Notes: generated from the sequence alone by a model not told the origin. 64,000 nucleotides of DNA from Deferribacter autotrophicus (GCF_008362905.1 NZ_VFJB01000006.1:186001-250000), one strand, 5' to 3'; positions 1 through 9,572 are shown, numbered from the stretch's first letter. Program-made: numbers and translations.

Positions 1-1
1 G

Positions 2-145
2 GTTGATATCTTGAAGAAAGAAGGTGTTAGTTTACCCATTGTTTTAATGACTGGTTATGCGACAGAGGAGTTCAAAGAAGGAAAAGTGTCAGTGCCTGTG
101 ATTTCTAAACCATTTAGTCTCAACAATCTGTTAGAATATTTGTAA
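2..145 (+). CDS. Response regulator receiver domain, C-terminal end (5' partial)
   Basis: The last 47 codons of a gene that begins before the window, read in the frame starting at base 2 and ending in TAA at 143-145. The peptide contains LPIVLMTGYAT, the conserved fourth beta strand and Thr/Ala region of CheY-like receivers, and VISKPFS with the conserved Lys-Pro that follows beta 5. The protein ends directly after the last helix of the receiver, so the domain lies at the C-terminus, either of a single-domain regulator or of a hybrid kinase. It converges with the cation ATPase gene on the other strand. The function beyond phosphorelay cannot be told. Confidence 0.75.
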   Translation, partial: VDILKKEGVSLPIVLMTGYATEEFKEGKVSVPVISKPFSLNNLLEYL

Positions 146-189
146 TAAAACTAAATCTCCATATTCTGCAATTAATTTTGCACATACAA

Positions 190-2277
190 TTAAGTTTTGT
201 AAGTAAAAATTCTTAATGAATTCAGTATTGCAAGGAGTGCTACACCCACATCAGCAAAGACTGCTTCCCACATTGTGGCAACACCAAATATTCCAAGGAT
301 GATGAAAATTCCTTTTACACTAAGAGAAAATATAATGTTTTCCTTTGCAATTTTTTTTGTATGTTTTGCTATTTTAATAGCTTTTGGAATAGCTAAAGGG
401 TTATCATCCATAATTACAATATCAGCAGCCTCAATAGCTGCATCTGAGCCCACTCCACCCATTGCGATACCGATATCGCTTAAGGCTATAACGGGAGCAT
501 CATTGATACCATCCCCTGCAAAAACCACTCGTTGTTTTTCAGACAGTTTGTCTTTTATCTCTTTTAATTTATCCACTTTATCTTGAGGTAGCAGACCTGC
601 ATAAAATTCATCTATATTCAGTTTGTCAGCAATTTTTTTCGCAGCGTTAAAATTGTCTCCAGTGAGCATTATGACTTTATTTACTCCTACCTGTTTAAGT
701 TTGTTTACAACCTGTAGAGATTCCTCTTTTATCTCATCATCGATGAGGATGTATCCTAAAAATTTACCATCCACAGCCACGTAAACTACAGAATGCTCTA
801 CGTCGCAATCATCATGAGGTATACCTTTCATATGCATCAATCCATCATTTCCCACCAGAATTGTTTTTCCGTTTACGACAGCTTTCAATCCATAACCTTT
901 TATTTCTTCAAATGATTCAATCTTTGATTTATCTATCGGCTGTCCAAATGATTTAACAATTACTTCTGCTACCGGGTGATTCGAATTTATTTCTGCATAA
1001 GCAGCATACTTTAAAATTTCATCTTCTGATGCTCCATTTTTTGTGACAATTCTGTTTATTTTAAATACCCCTTTTGTAAGTGTTCCAGTTTTATCAAATG
1101 CTACCACTTCAGTATCAGTAAGTGCTTCTAGGTAGTTGCTCCCTTTTACAAGAATACCATTTTTAGCAGATTTCCCAATTCCTGAGAAATAGGAGAGCGG
1201 GATAGAAATCACAAGAGCGCATGGACATGAAATGACAAGGAGTATCAGTGCGCGGTAAATCCAGTTTGCATAGGTTTGATTTGGAAGTATTATTGGGGGA
1301 ATAAAAGCTATGAAAAGTGCAGTAAAAACTACAAATGGTGTGTAGTATCTTGCAAATTTTGTGATGAACTGTTCAGTTTTTGACTTCCTGCTGGAAGCTT
1401 CTTCCACAAGTTCTAATATCTTTGCTATTGTGGAATCCTTGTATTCTTTTGTGACTTTTATTTTCAAAAGACCGCTTTCATTTATCATTCCTGATAAGAT
1501 GTCTTCCCCTGCCTTTACTCTTTTTGGAACAAATTCTCCTGTAAGTGCAGAAGTGTTCACGAAACTGCTTCCTTCTACAACCACTCCATCTAAAGGTATT
1601 TTTTCTCCTGGTTTTACAAGTATTATATCTCCTATTTTAACTTCTTCTGGGGTCACTGTAATATAAGTATCGTTTTTAATAATATTTACAGTTTCAGGTT
1701 TTAGATTGAGCAGGTTCTTAATAGATTTTCTTGATCTACCGACTGCTAAATTTTGAAGATATTCCCCTACGTTGTAAAAGAGCATTACTGCTACAGCTTC
1801 CGGTAATTCTTTAATGGCAATGGCACCGATTGTAGCTATCAAAATTAGAAAGTTTTCATCAAAAATCTGTTTGTTTTTAATATTTTTAGCTGCTTTGAGT
1901 ATTACAGGATAACCTATAATGAAGTAGGGGGTTAGAAAGGCTGTATATTCAAAGAGAGGATAAGCTGATAGTTTTGATTTGTAAAAAAGAGAGATTGTAA
2001 ATAGCATTAAAGCAATTAGAATTTTTGTGAACTCGAATTTAGTGTTAACAGAATCGTCAATATCTACTTCTTTTTTTGATAAATCAATCAACTCCACATC
2101 GGGGTCTAATTTTTTTATAATATGTTTTGCATCCTTATATTGTTCGCTTTTAAGAGTTACTGTTTTATAGGTAAAATTTATTGATATTGTTTCATCTGAA
2201 AGAGCAGTCTTTAAACCATTTTCAATTTTTATTGCACATGCTGGACAGTCGAGCCCTTTTAAAAAATATTTTTTCAT
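190..2277 (-). CDS. cadA: Zn/Cd/Pb-translocating P1B-type ATPase
   Basis: Inner-membrane ATPase that exports divalent soft metals. The 695-residue protein begins with one metal-binding domain (CPAC, residues 11-14), followed by membrane helices, the TGE actuator loop, the CPC metal-site helix (near 350), the phosphorylation motif DKTGTLTKG (near 394), the HP motif, GDGINDAP (near 589), and a last membrane helix containing DVG (near 674). CPC plus a DxG in the last helix is the P1B-2 (Zn/Cd/Pb) signature, unlike the copper type. The ATG at 2277 is chosen because GTAGGA lies just upstream; an ATG five codons earlier lies inside the end of the repressor gene. It follows the ArsR repressor with 7 bp between, so it is probably derepressed by metal. 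Confidence 0.93.
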   Translation of the reverse strand: MKKYFLKGLDCPACAIKIENGLKTALSDETISINFTYKTVTLKSEQYKDAKHIIKKLDPDVELIDLSKKEVDIDDSVNTKFEFTKILIALMLFTISLFYKSKLSAYPLFEYTAFLTPYFIIGYPVILKAAKNIKNKQIFDENFLILIATIGAIAIKELPEAVAVMLFYNVGEYLQNLAVGRSRKSIKNLLNLKPETVNIIKNDTYITVTPEEVKIGDIILVKPGEKIPLDGVVVEGSSFVNTSALTGEFVPKRVKAGEDILSGMINESGLLKIKVTKEYKDSTIAKILELVEEASSRKSKTEQFITKFARYYTPFVVFTALFIAFIPPIILPNQTYANWIYRALILLVISCPCALVISIPLSYFSGIGKSAKNGILVKGSNYLEALTDTEVVAFDKTGTLTKGVFKINRIVTKNGASEDEILKYAAYAEINSNHPVAEVIVKSFGQPIDKSKIESFEEIKGYGLKAVVNGKTILVGNDGLMHMKGIPHDDCDVEHSVVYVAVDGKFLGYILIDDEIKEESLQVVNKLKQVGVNKVIMLTGDNFNAAKKIADKLNIDEFYAGLLPQDKVDKLKEIKDKLSEKQRVVFAGDGINDAPVIALSDIGIAMGGVGSDAAIEAADIVIMDDNPLAIPKAIKIAKHTKKIAKENIIFSLSVKGIFIILGIFGVATMWEAVFADVGVALLAILNSLRIFTYKT

Positions 2278-2284
2278 GTTTTTC

Positions 2285-2581
2285 CTACCCATGTCTGATA
2301 TGTTCTAAAGCATTTTTGAAAAGAATATCAACGTGCTCATCATCTAATGAGTAATATATATTTTTCCCTTCTCTGCGACTTTTAATAAGTTTTGCAGTTT
2401 TAAGGGTATTAAGCTGGTGTGATATGGCAGATACTGAAAGATTTAATTTTTCTGTGATTTCATTAACACAGAGTTCATTATCCTTTAAAACACTCAAAAT
2501 TTTGATTCTTGTTGGGTCACCGAGGACTTTAAAAAGCCCTGAAAGTGCTTCAATATCTTTTTCGCTGATTATTTGTTTCAT
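2285..2581 (-). CDS. ArsR/SmtB-family metal-sensing repressor (CzrA-like)
   Basis: Winged-helix dimeric repressor of about 98 residues that should control the downstream ATPase. It shows the family core GDPTRIKILSVL, the recognition helix region VSAISHQLNTL and the wing RREGKNIYYSL. At the C-terminus the residues D, H (+2), H (+11) and H (+3) reproduce the spacing of the alpha-5 zinc site of SmtB and CzrA (CzrA uses D84, H86, H97, H100), so Zn is the likely inducer. A Cys is also present in ELCVNE, where CadC-type sensors hold a ligand. The ATG at 2581 is preferred because GAGGA sits 8 nt upstream; an in-frame ATG at 2596 would place the operator against the start codon. Confidence 0.9.
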   Translation of the reverse strand: MKQIISEKDIEALSGLFKVLGDPTRIKILSVLKDNELCVNEITEKLNLSVSAISHQLNTLKTAKLIKSRREGKNIYYSLDDEHVDILFKNALEHIRHG

Positions 2582-2594
2582 TTTATTTATCCTC

Positions 2595-2618
2595 ATATTT
2601 GTTCAATTGTTCAAATAT
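2595..2618. promoter_or_regulatory. Probable ArsR/SmtB operator
   Basis: Imperfect 24-bp palindrome (arms ATATTTG and CAAATAT around CAATTG) just upstream of the repressor start. Read on the minus strand it holds two tandem TTGAACAA units. Position, size and AT-rich dyad fit operators of SmtB/CzrA-type repressors. Binding is inferred. Confidence 0.6.
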
Positions 2619-2726
2619 AAAATAGAAGTATCAGGCTAATTTGTCAAGCAGTAAGTAAAAAATATTGATTTTTATGAACAAGGGACTAATATATATACTA
2701 TTACAGGGTATAAGTAGGAGATGGCG

Positions 2727-5102
2727 ATGAAAGAGGTTACTTTACCTGTTTCAGGTATGACATGTGCAGCATGTGCAAGTAGAATTGAAAGAAAATTAAG
2801 CAAAACTGAAGGAGTTATTTCTGCAAATGTTAATTTGAGCATGGAAAGGGCAAAAGTGGAATTTGACCCCCAGAAATTAAATATAGCTGACGTTATTAAA
2901 GTCATTGAGGATACAGGTTACAGTGTGCCGACGTCAGAAGTAGAGCTTGATATAATTGGTATGACATGCGCAGCATGTGCAAACAGAATTGAGAAGAAGC
3001 TTAAAAAGACAGAGGGAATTGTTGATGCGGTAATCAACCTTGCTACAGAGAAAGGTAAAGTAAAATTTATAAGCACAATTGTAGATGAATCTCAGATAAT
3101 TGATGTCATTAGAGGGATTGGCTATGATGCAAAGATAAGAAAAGATTCTTTAGAATCATTTTCCAAAGAAAAAGAGATTATCTCAAAAAGAAAAATGCTC
3201 ATTATTTCAGCACTTTTTTCTTTCCCTCTTCTTATTGGAATGTTTGTTCATTTTTTGAAAATAGAAAGTCTATCATTTTTGATTAATCCTTATTTGCAGT
3301 TATTGCTTGCATCAGTTGTGCAATTTTATCCAGGGATGCAGTTTTATAAAGGTGCATATCTAAGTCTCAAGGATAAATCAGCAAATATGGATGTGCTTGT
3401 TGCACTGGGTACGAGTGCAGCTTATATTTTCAGTTTCGTCAATGTATTTAGAGGTGGTGATCTCTATTTTGAAACTTCTGCTATTTTGATAACATTGATT
3501 CTTTTTGGGAAATATCTTGAAGCTGTGGCAAAGGGGCGTACTTCTGAAGCTATTAAAAAGCTGATGGAGTTGAAACCTGCCAGTGCAAGGGTAGTGAGAG
3601 ATGGTAAGGAGATTGAGGTCTCTGTGGATGACGTAAGGGTTGGGGAAATAGTGATTGTTAAACCGGGTGAAAAGATACCTCTTGATGGTGAAGTGGTTGA
3701 AGGTGCATCCTTTGTGGATGAATCTATGATGACCGGTGAAAGTGTGCCTGTAGAGAAGAAGGTTGGGGATGAGGTAATTGGTGCTACGATCAACAAGAAT
3801 GGTTATTTGAAAGTTAAAGTGACTAAAACTGGTAAGGATACATTTTTGTCGCAGATAATAAAAATTGTTGAAGAGGCACAGTCTTCGAAGGCTCCTATTC
3901 AGAGATTCGCAGACGTTGTTTCAGCATATTTTGTACCAACTGTTATTGGTATAGCTATTATTACATTTCTTTTGTGGTATTTTTGGTTAGATGCAGGGAA
4001 TTTTACGAGAGCACTTATTAATTTTACTGCTGTGATGGTTATTGCATGTCCATGTGCACTTGGACTTGCTACCCCTACATCCATTATGGTGGGCACGGGT
4101 AAAGGGGCTCAATTGGGTATCCTGTTTAAAGGTGGTGAGTATCTTGAAACAGCTCACAAGGTAAACGCTATTGTTTTTGATAAAACAGGGACACTTACAA
4201 AGGGCGAGTTTGAGGTGACAGACATTGTGTGCGCTGAAGGGGTGGATGAAGAATACCTTCTTATGATGGCAGCTTCTGCAGAGAAAATGAGTGAGCACCC
4301 CCTTGCTCAGGCAATCGTTAGGAAAGCTGAGAGTAGTAATGTACAGTTTAAAAATACTACCCATTTTGAAGTGCTCAGTGGTTTGGGTGTTGCTGCAGAG
4401 ATTGATGGCAAAAAAATAGTGATAGGTAATGAGAAATTAATGCAGGTTACAGGTGTGGATTGTTCTGTGCTTAAAAGTGTAAAAGAAGAACTTGACAGTG
4501 AAGGGAAAACCACTTTTTACGTAGCTGAAAATGAGAAGCTTCTGGGAATTGTATCTGTAGCAGATAGTGTAAAGGAGTATGCAAGGGAGACAATTGAAAA
4601 GCTTCATAAAATAGGTATTTCCGTTTATATGCTTACTGGGGATAATAAGATTACTGCAAAGGCAATAGCAAAGAAACTTAAAATTGAGAATGTGTTTGCC
4701 GAGGTTCTTCCTAATGAGAAAGCGGATAAAGTAAATGAGATTAAAAGTGCTGGTAAGATTGTTGCAATGGTAGGGGATGGGATAAATGATGCTCCTGCAC
4801 TTGCCACAGCAGATGTAGGTATTGCCATGGGTACTGGCACTGATGTGGCAATAGAGGCCGCTGATATCACTCTTGTGGCTGATGACTTGAGAAAAATTGT
4901 GGCTGCGCTGATGCTGAGCAGGGCTACCATGAGAAATATCAAGCAGAATTTATTTTGGGCATTGATTTACAATATTATTGGTATTCCAGTGGCTGCTGCG
5001 GGTTTTTTAAGTCCTATAATTGCTGGAGCTGCAATGGCCTTTAGTTCAGTTTCTGTAGTAACTAATGCTTTGCGTTTGAAAAAATGGGAGTTTAAGTTTT
5101 AG
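2727..5102 (+). CDS. copA: Copper-exporting P1B-1 ATPase
   Basis: Cu(I) exporter of the inner membrane, 791 residues. Two N-terminal metal-binding domains carry CAAC at residues 13-16 and about 81-84. Then come membrane helices, TGES, the CPC helix (near 441), DKTGTLTKG (near 484), the SEHPLA motif (near 523) and GDGINDAP (near 683). The C-terminal helices contain YNIIG and MAFSSVSV, features of the copper subgroup. The ATG at 2727 is chosen over the in-frame ATG at 2721 because AGGAG (2716-2720) abuts the earlier one and stands 6 nt from the later one. It is divergent from the Zn/Cd gene pair and 52 bp upstream of copZ, with which it probably forms an operon. No CueR- or CopY-type operator was recognised. 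Confidence 0.95.
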   Translation: MKEVTLPVSGMTCAACASRIERKLSKTEGVISANVNLSMERAKVEFDPQKLNIADVIKVIEDTGYSVPTSEVELDIIGMTCAACANRIEKKLKKTEGIVDAVINLATEKGKVKFISTIVDESQIIDVIRGIGYDAKIRKDSLESFSKEKEIISKRKMLIISALFSFPLLIGMFVHFLKIESLSFLINPYLQLLLASVVQFYPGMQFYKGAYLSLKDKSANMDVLVALGTSAAYIFSFVNVFRGGDLYFETSAILITLILFGKYLEAVAKGRTSEAIKKLMELKPASARVVRDGKEIEVSVDDVRVGEIVIVKPGEKIPLDGEVVEGASFVDESMMTGESVPVEKKVGDEVIGATINKNGYLKVKVTKTGKDTFLSQIIKIVEEAQSSKAPIQRFADVVSAYFVPTVIGIAIITFLLWYFWLDAGNFTRALINFTAVMVIACPCALGLATPTSIMVGTGKGAQLGILFKGGEYLETAHKVNAIVFDKTGTLTKGEFEVTDIVCAEGVDEEYLLMMAASAEKMSEHPLAQAIVRKAESSNVQFKNTTHFEVLSGLGVAAEIDGKKIVIGNEKLMQVTGVDCSVLKSVKEELDSEGKTTFYVAENEKLLGIVSVADSVKEYARETIEKLHKIGISVYMLTGDNKITAKAIAKKLKIENVFAEVLPNEKADKVNEIKSAGKIVAMVGDGINDAPALATADVGIAMGTGTDVAIEAADITLVADDLRKIVAALMLSRATMRNIKQNLFWALIYNIIGIPVAAAGFLSPIIAGAAMAFSSVSVVTNALRLKKWEFKF

Positions 5103-5154
5103 TTTAGAGCTTGAAGGTGAAGAGATTCATCATTAAATTTACAAGGAGGAAAGT

Positions 5155-5361
5155 ATGGCAAAAATTGTAATCGGTGTTGAAGGAATGAGTTGTCATCATT
5201 GTAAGATGGCTGTGGAAAAAGAACTGAAATCCCTTGATGGTGTGTTAAATGCAATTGTTAGTCTTGAGGCTAAGAATGTAGAAGTAGAATATGATGATGA
5301 AAAAGTGACTATTGAACAACTGAAAGAGGCAATCGAAGAAGCAGGTTACGAACCAAAATAG
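5155..5361 (+). CDS. copZ: Copper chaperone CopZ (HMA domain)
   Basis: A 68-residue single heavy-metal-associated domain of ferredoxin-like fold with the Cu(I) motif GMSCHHC (Cys13, Cys16). It should carry Cu(I) in the cytoplasm and hand it to the N-terminal domains of the CopA encoded just upstream. AAGGAGG stands close before the ATG. A hairpin terminator overlaps its stop codon, so the copA-copZ unit ends here. The CHHC form of the motif, with two His between the Cys, differs from the CAAC of the ATPase domains; His at this place occurs in other CopZ proteins. Confidence 0.92.
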   Translation: MAKIVIGVEGMSCHHCKMAVEKELKSLDGVLNAIVSLEAKNVEVEYDDEKVTIEQLKEAIEEAGYEPK

Positions 5362-5390
5362 TTAGCGCTTATCGGCGCTAACTGTCTTTT
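5360..5390 (+). terminator. Rho-independent terminator after copZ
   Basis: Perfect 9-bp stem AGTTAGCGC/GCGCTAACT (5360-5368 and 5375-5383) with a 6-nt loop, followed by GTCTTTTT. The left arm overlaps the copZ stop codon. Confidence 0.85.
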
Positions 5391-5410
5391 TGAGGAAAAT
5401 AGTAGAAATA

Positions 5411-5537
5411 GTTCAAGGTTCAACCCGTGTAATAGAGCTATCAACTAACTCAAGTGAGTCTGATAATATCAAGACAGCGAAGGCTATATTATGTTCATAT
5501 GTTTTTATTACACGGGTTCAAAGTTCAACGTTGAACG
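5411..5537. repeat. GTTCAAN heptads flanking a 13-bp inverted repeat
   Basis: Tandem 7-mers of the form GTTCAAN (5411-5424 and about 5516-5537) flank a perfect 13-bp inverted repeat, AACCCGTGTAATA at 5422-5434 and its complement at 5506-5518, 71 bp apart. No open frame of note. The stretch from here to 5684 also holds loosely 7-periodic sequence (5575-5625) and nothing that reads as a gene. Confidence 0.6.
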
Positions 5538-5684
5538 TTTGCATGTTCTAACGTTTTCTTAAGTCGTAAACCACAAACCGCATTACGTTATTACGCATCA
5601 CGTGTTACAGTGTTAAAGTGTTTTCTATCTGTATTTCTAAAACGTTATTTTGTAAATTTTATGGTGGTGTCGGTTATTTATTAT

Positions 5685-6095
5685 GGGGTCACCCCTTTTT
5701 TTAAGTTTTCAAATTTGTAATTAATTGGTATTAAAACGAAATATATGTTTTATTGAGAGAAAATGTGTCTGCTATTTTCTTGCTCATTCTCAAAAAACAT
5801 CCTGTTTTTTTCCGAGGTTGTCCCTCTAAAACCGCCATCCATAACGGGACTTAAAGGGGGTAAACCCCCTTTAAATCCCCCAAAAAGAGGATAAGACCGT
5901 AAATAAATGTTTTAGGAAATTAGTTTTCTTTTCAGAAAACTAATTTAGGGGGTAACCCCCCTTTAAAACCCCCCGAAAATAGGATAAAAATAGAAATTAT
6001 TATTTTTATAAATTTAATTTTCATAAATGAAAACTACGAAAAATGTTTCTCCATAAACTCATTAAAACAATGTTTTGCAAAAAATGGGGTGACTC
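5685..6095. repeat. MITE-like structured element, copy A (interrupted)
   Basis: Member of a four-copy family in this window. The outer inverted ends are GGGGTCACCCC near 5685 and GGGGTGACTCC ending near 6095. The internal hairpin AAAAAAC-ATCCT-GTTTTTT (5792-5810), then GAGG-TTGTC-CCTC and AAAACCGCCATCCAT, match the other copies. The inner right arm AAAAATGTTTCTCCATAAA (about 6038) is present. The element is interrupted by a separate C/G-rich repeat pair (5851-5990). Boundaries are approximate. Confidence 0.65.
5851..5990. repeat. Nested direct repeat with hairpins inside copy A
   Basis: Two near-identical units of about 42 bp (5856-5897 and 5948-5990), each starting GGGGGTAA and ending AGGATAA, flank a perfect 12-bp hairpin AAATTAGTTTTC/GAAAACTAATTT (5917-5928 and 5935-5946). 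The first unit begins with a 10-bp hairpin TTAAAGGGGG/CCCCCTTTAA (5851-5874). It appears inserted into the third hairpin of copy A, since the other three copies lack it. Confidence 0.6.
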
Positions 6096-6168
6096 CAGTT
6101 ATTTATTTTATTGCGATATTTAAAATATTTTGGTAATTTAAAAATAATTTTTATGTTTAGGAGGGAGA

Positions 6169-7176
6169 ATGTTTAACGATTTGATTTTAAGAGCATTAAA
6201 TGGTGAAAAGCTGGAGAGACCTCCGGTATGGTTGATGAGGCAGGCAGGTAGGTATATGGCAGAGTACAGAGAAGTACGAAGCAAGGTAACTTTCCTTGAG
6301 CTCTGCAAGACTCCTGAGCTTGCCTGTGAAGTTACTTTGCAGCCTATTAGAGCTTTTGGAATGGATGCGGCTATTCTTTTTTCTGATATTCTAGTCCCAA
6401 TTGAGCCTATGGGGGTTAACCTTGATTTCAATCCTGCGCCTGTAATCTCAAATCCAATCAGGACAAAGGAAGATGCTGAAAACTTGAGAGTTGTAGAGCC
6501 AGAAAAGGATCTGCCTTTTGTAATTGAAACAGTTAAGTTATTAGTGGAAAGACTGAATGTTCCATTAATAGGTTTTTCTGGCGCACCTTTTACTCTTGCC
6601 TGTTACATGGTTGAAGGTGGTGGTTCTAAAAATTTTGAAAATGTCAAAAGTTTTATGAGAAATGACGAGAAAGGTTTTGAAGTTTTAATGGAAAAATTAT
6701 CAGTTAGTACATTAAAATATCTTCAGGCTCAGGTAGATAATGGATGCAAGATTGTACAGATGTTTGATACATGGGCTGGTGTTGTGTCTCCTTATGATTA
6801 TGAAAAATACATATTCCCTTATGTGGATTATATTTTGAAAAATTTGAAGGGAGCAAAAACAATATATTTTGCTAAAAATGGAGCTACATTTTATAAATCT
6901 CTTAGAAAGTTAAACTGTGATGCTCTTGGAGTGGATTGGACAATAACCCTTGAAGATTTTTCCATGCTTACTGAGGATAAATTTGTGTTACAGGGGAATA
7001 TGGATCCAACTGTTCTTTTTGCAAATAAGGATGTTATCAAGGAGTATGCTTTGAAAATTATTAATGAGGGGCGTAAAATTAAGGGGCATATTTTCAACCT
7101 CGGGCATGGTATTTTACCAGGTACCCCTGTGGAAAATGTAAAATTCCTAGTGGATGTGATTAAAGGTGAGATTTGA
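6169..7176 (+). CDS. hemE: Uroporphyrinogen decarboxylase
   Basis: Cytoplasmic enzyme that decarboxylates the four acetate side chains of uroporphyrinogen III to give coproporphyrinogen III in haem synthesis. The 335-residue protein is of normal length and has the N-terminal signature PVWLMRQAGRYM, with Arg24 and Arg28 of the substrate site, and the catalytic Asp in LFSDILVP (near residue 73). Further conserved segments are GFSGAPFTLA and LGHGILPGTPVENV near the C-terminus. AGGAGGGAG precedes the ATG. It heads an eight-gene plus-strand run and its TGA overlaps the ATG of hemH, so the two are translationally coupled. Confidence 0.97.
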   Translation: MFNDLILRALNGEKLERPPVWLMRQAGRYMAEYREVRSKVTFLELCKTPELACEVTLQPIRAFGMDAAILFSDILVPIEPMGVNLDFNPAPVISNPIRTKEDAENLRVVEPEKDLPFVIETVKLLVERLNVPLIGFSGAPFTLACYMVEGGGSKNFENVKSFMRNDEKGFEVLMEKLSVSTLKYLQAQVDNGCKIVQMFDTWAGVVSPYDYEKYIFPYVDYILKNLKGAKTIYFAKNGATFYKSLRKLNCDALGVDWTITLEDFSMLTEDKFVLQGNMDPTVLFANKDVIKEYALKIINEGRKIKGHIFNLGHGILPGTPVENVKFLVDVIKGEI

Positions 7177-8123
7177 TGGATTTACTTTATGTGATGTACA
7201 TGGGAGGGCCTGATTCTTTAGAAGGTATTGAGGAGTTTCTTTATAATCTTTTTTCTGATAAGGATATAATAGATTTTAAAATTGGTAAACTGCAAAATTT
7301 TGTTGCGAAAATAATCGCAAAAAGAAGAAGTAAAAAAGTGATGCCTGATTATATCAAAATGGGGGGGAGTTCCCCCCAGATAAAACATCTGCAAAATTTA
7401 CTTCAAAAAGTTAAAGAAAAATATGAGACACATTATCAACGAGAACTCTGTACCGAAGTGGGGATGTGCTATTATAAACCTTTTATTGAGGAAACAGTAA
7501 AAACTTTACAAAACGAAAAGTTTGAAAAAATTTTTGTAATGACAATGTATCCTCAATATTCTTATACAACAAGTGGAGCCTGTTTCAAACGTTTTTATTC
7601 TGCAATAAATGTTATACCGCCAACTGGAAATTTTAAAATAATTCCCTACTGGTATAAGAATGAAAAATATAATAAGTGTATTGAAAAAAGAATCAAATAT
7701 GCTGCAAATGAGCTTAAAAAGGATTTAAGAGATTGTTATATTCTTTTTTCTGCCCACTCTTTGCCTGAATATACCCTGAAAAAAGGGGATGTATATGCCA
7801 GACAAATTCATGAACAGATAGATATAATTTTAAAAAATTTAGAAATTAAAGGGTATGAGCTTGCATTTCAAAGCAGGACTGGCCCAATAAAATGGTTAGG
7901 ACCAGAAACAAAAGATGTGATTGAGAAACTTTCTGAGAAAGGAATTGATAATGTGATTGTTGTGCCAATCTCTTTTGTATCAGACCATATTGAAACTTTG
8001 ATTGAACTTGATGAGCAGTATATAAAAAATGCAAAAGAAAAAGGTATAAATATAGTTAGAACCAGTAGTTTAAATGATTCTGATGACTTTGCTGAAGCTA
8101 TTATAAGTATATTGGAGGAGTGA
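7176..8123 (+). CDS. hemH: Ferrochelatase
   Basis: Inserts a divalent metal ion into the porphyrin, the last haem step (or the coproporphyrin step in that branch). The 315-residue protein has the catalytic His in SAHSLP (near 194) and the conserved Glu in SFVSDHIETL (near 272), plus MGGSSPQ near residue 67. The start is the ATG at 7176 that overlaps the hemE stop (TGATG); a TTG one codon earlier is unlikely. It lies next to hemE and two menaquinone-type genes, suited to an organism rich in c-type cytochromes. The sequence alone does not tell a protoporphyrin from a coproporphyrin ferrochelatase. Confidence 0.94.
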   Translation: MDLLYVMYMGGPDSLEGIEEFLYNLFSDKDIIDFKIGKLQNFVAKIIAKRRSKKVMPDYIKMGGSSPQIKHLQNLLQKVKEKYETHYQRELCTEVGMCYYKPFIEETVKTLQNEKFEKIFVMTMYPQYSYTTSGACFKRFYSAINVIPPTGNFKIIPYWYKNEKYNKCIEKRIKYAANELKKDLRDCYILFSAHSLPEYTLKKGDVYARQIHEQIDIILKNLEIKGYELAFQSRTGPIKWLGPETKDVIEKLSEKGIDNVIVVPISFVSDHIETLIELDEQYIKNAKEKGINIVRTSSLNDSDDFAEAIISILEE

Positions 8124-8124
8124 A

Positions 8125-8976
8125 TTGGATAAGGTATTGGCTTTTTTTAGGATGATAAAAATAGAGCATACCATTTTTGCCCTGCCATTTGCTTTTACTG
8201 GAGCAATAATTGCTGCAAAGGGTTTACCATCTTTGGACAAGATATTTTGGATAGCTGTGGCAATGTTTGGAGCAAGAACTGGGGCAATGGGTTTCAACAG
8301 GGTGGCCGATGCAGAAATAGATGCAAAAAATCCACGAACTGCAAATAGAGAAATACCAGCTGGTAAAATAAAAAAATGGGAAGCGATTCTTTATATTATC
8401 ATTGCCTTTTTAATCTATGAAATTGCAACATATAAATTGAACCCATTGTGTTTTAAGCTTTCCCCTATACCGATAGTTATTTTTATACTTTATTCTTATA
8501 CAAAGCGTTTTACTTTTTTATGCCATATTGTTCTTGGGGTTGCCCTTGGTCTTGCTCCCATGGGAGCATGGGTAGCAATCACTGGTAATATTGATTACAG
8601 AATAATTTGGTTAGGGGTAGGGGTAATGTTCTGGGTGGCTGGTTTTGACCTTATTTATGCCATTCAGGATATAGAGTTTGATAGAGAACATAATCTTTTT
8701 TCAATACCGAGATTTTTAGGGGTTGAAAAAACAATTTATCTTGCAAGATTTTTCCATATTATTGCTTTTATTCTTTTTTTATGGGCAAAATATCTTTTTG
8801 ATTTAGGCTTAGTGTATCTGTTTGGTGTGGTTATTTGTGGTATATTTATGATTTATGAACATAAATTGATAAAACCTCATGACCTTTCAAAACTTAATAT
8901 GGCATTTTTTAATCTCAATGCATACATTAGTCTTACGATTTTTGTTTTTACATTTTTAGATATAGTGGTGATTTGA
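8125..8976 (+). CDS. UbiA-family prenyltransferase (MqnP-like)
   Basis: Integral membrane prenyltransferase that attaches a polyprenyl chain to an aromatic carboxylate quinone precursor. The 283-residue protein has the first Asp-rich motif in FNRVADAEIDAKNPRTANRE and the second in YAIQDIEFDREH, with many hydrophobic helices between and after them. The NPRTANREIPAG form is typical of the UbiA subgroup found with UbiX and UbiD in futalosine-pathway bacteria (MqnP), so the product is more likely menaquinone than ubiquinone; that assignment is inference. The start is a TTG at 8125 with a strong GGAGGAG just upstream. The stop overlaps the ubiX ATG. Confidence 0.87.
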   Translation: MDKVLAFFRMIKIEHTIFALPFAFTGAIIAAKGLPSLDKIFWIAVAMFGARTGAMGFNRVADAEIDAKNPRTANREIPAGKIKKWEAILYIIIAFLIYEIATYKLNPLCFKLSPIPIVIFILYSYTKRFTFLCHIVLGVALGLAPMGAWVAITGNIDYRIIWLGVGVMFWVAGFDLIYAIQDIEFDREHNLFSIPRFLGVEKTIYLARFFHIIAFILFLWAKYLFDLGLVYLFGVVICGIFMIYEHKLIKPHDLSKLNMAFFNLNAYISLTIFVFTFLDIVVI

Positions 8977-9557
8977 TGAGGAGAGTATTCGTTGGAGTAA
9001 CTGGAGCAAGTGGCAGCATTTATGCAGGATATTTTTTAAAGCATCTTTCAAAAATGGATGATATTGAAATACACCTAACTATTACAGATGACGGATTAAA
9101 GAACATTATATATGAAAATAATGGTATTACTACTATAAATGATTTTTTAAAGCATTATGATGTTGAAACAGAAAAGGTGGTTTTACATGACTATAAAAAT
9201 ATGGCTGCGCCTGTTTCTAGTGGTTCGTTTAAAGTGAGTGATTATATTGTTATTCCTGCTTCTATGGGATGTGTTGGAAGAATTGCTGGGGGGATTAGTT
9301 CAAATTTAGTAGAAAGGTGTGCTGATGTCGCTTTAAAAGAAAGAAGACGGTTAATTGTGGTTTTTAGAGAAGCTCCGTTAAACAGTATTCATCTTGAAAA
9401 TTTATTGAAACTATCAAGAAATGGGGCAATTACTATTCCTGCTTCGCCTGCCTTTTATCATAATCCTGAAACCATAGAAGATTTAATTCTCTTTATTATC
9501 GGTAAAATTTTTGATATAATGAATATTGACACGGATCTTTTTAAAAGGTGGTCCTAA
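8976..9557 (+). CDS. ubiX: Flavin prenyltransferase UbiX
   Basis: Makes prenylated FMN, the cofactor of UbiD-type decarboxylases, from FMN and dimethylallyl phosphate. The 193-residue protein starts with the flavin-binding GVTGASGSIYAG and carries PASMGCVGRIAGGIS (near 92-107) and the late REAPLNSIHLENL and SPAFYHNPETIED motifs, all typical of the family. The ATG at 8976 overlaps the preceding stop (TGATG). With the UbiA homologue just upstream this gives two steps of quinone ring maturation; the matching UbiD is not in the window. Confidence 0.95.
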   Translation: MRRVFVGVTGASGSIYAGYFLKHLSKMDDIEIHLTITDDGLKNIIYENNGITTINDFLKHYDVETEKVVLHDYKNMAAPVSSGSFKVSDYIVIPASMGCVGRIAGGISSNLVERCADVALKERRRLIVVFREAPLNSIHLENLLKLSRNGAITIPASPAFYHNPETIEDLILFIIGKIFDIMNIDTDLFKRWS

Positions 9558-9572
9558 TAATAGGGGGATATA

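Noticed and set aside
2665-2699. Sigma-70 promoter for copA (TTGATT and TATACT)
   Set aside because: Spacing of 23 bp is far from the usual 17; no copper-regulator operator seen nearby.
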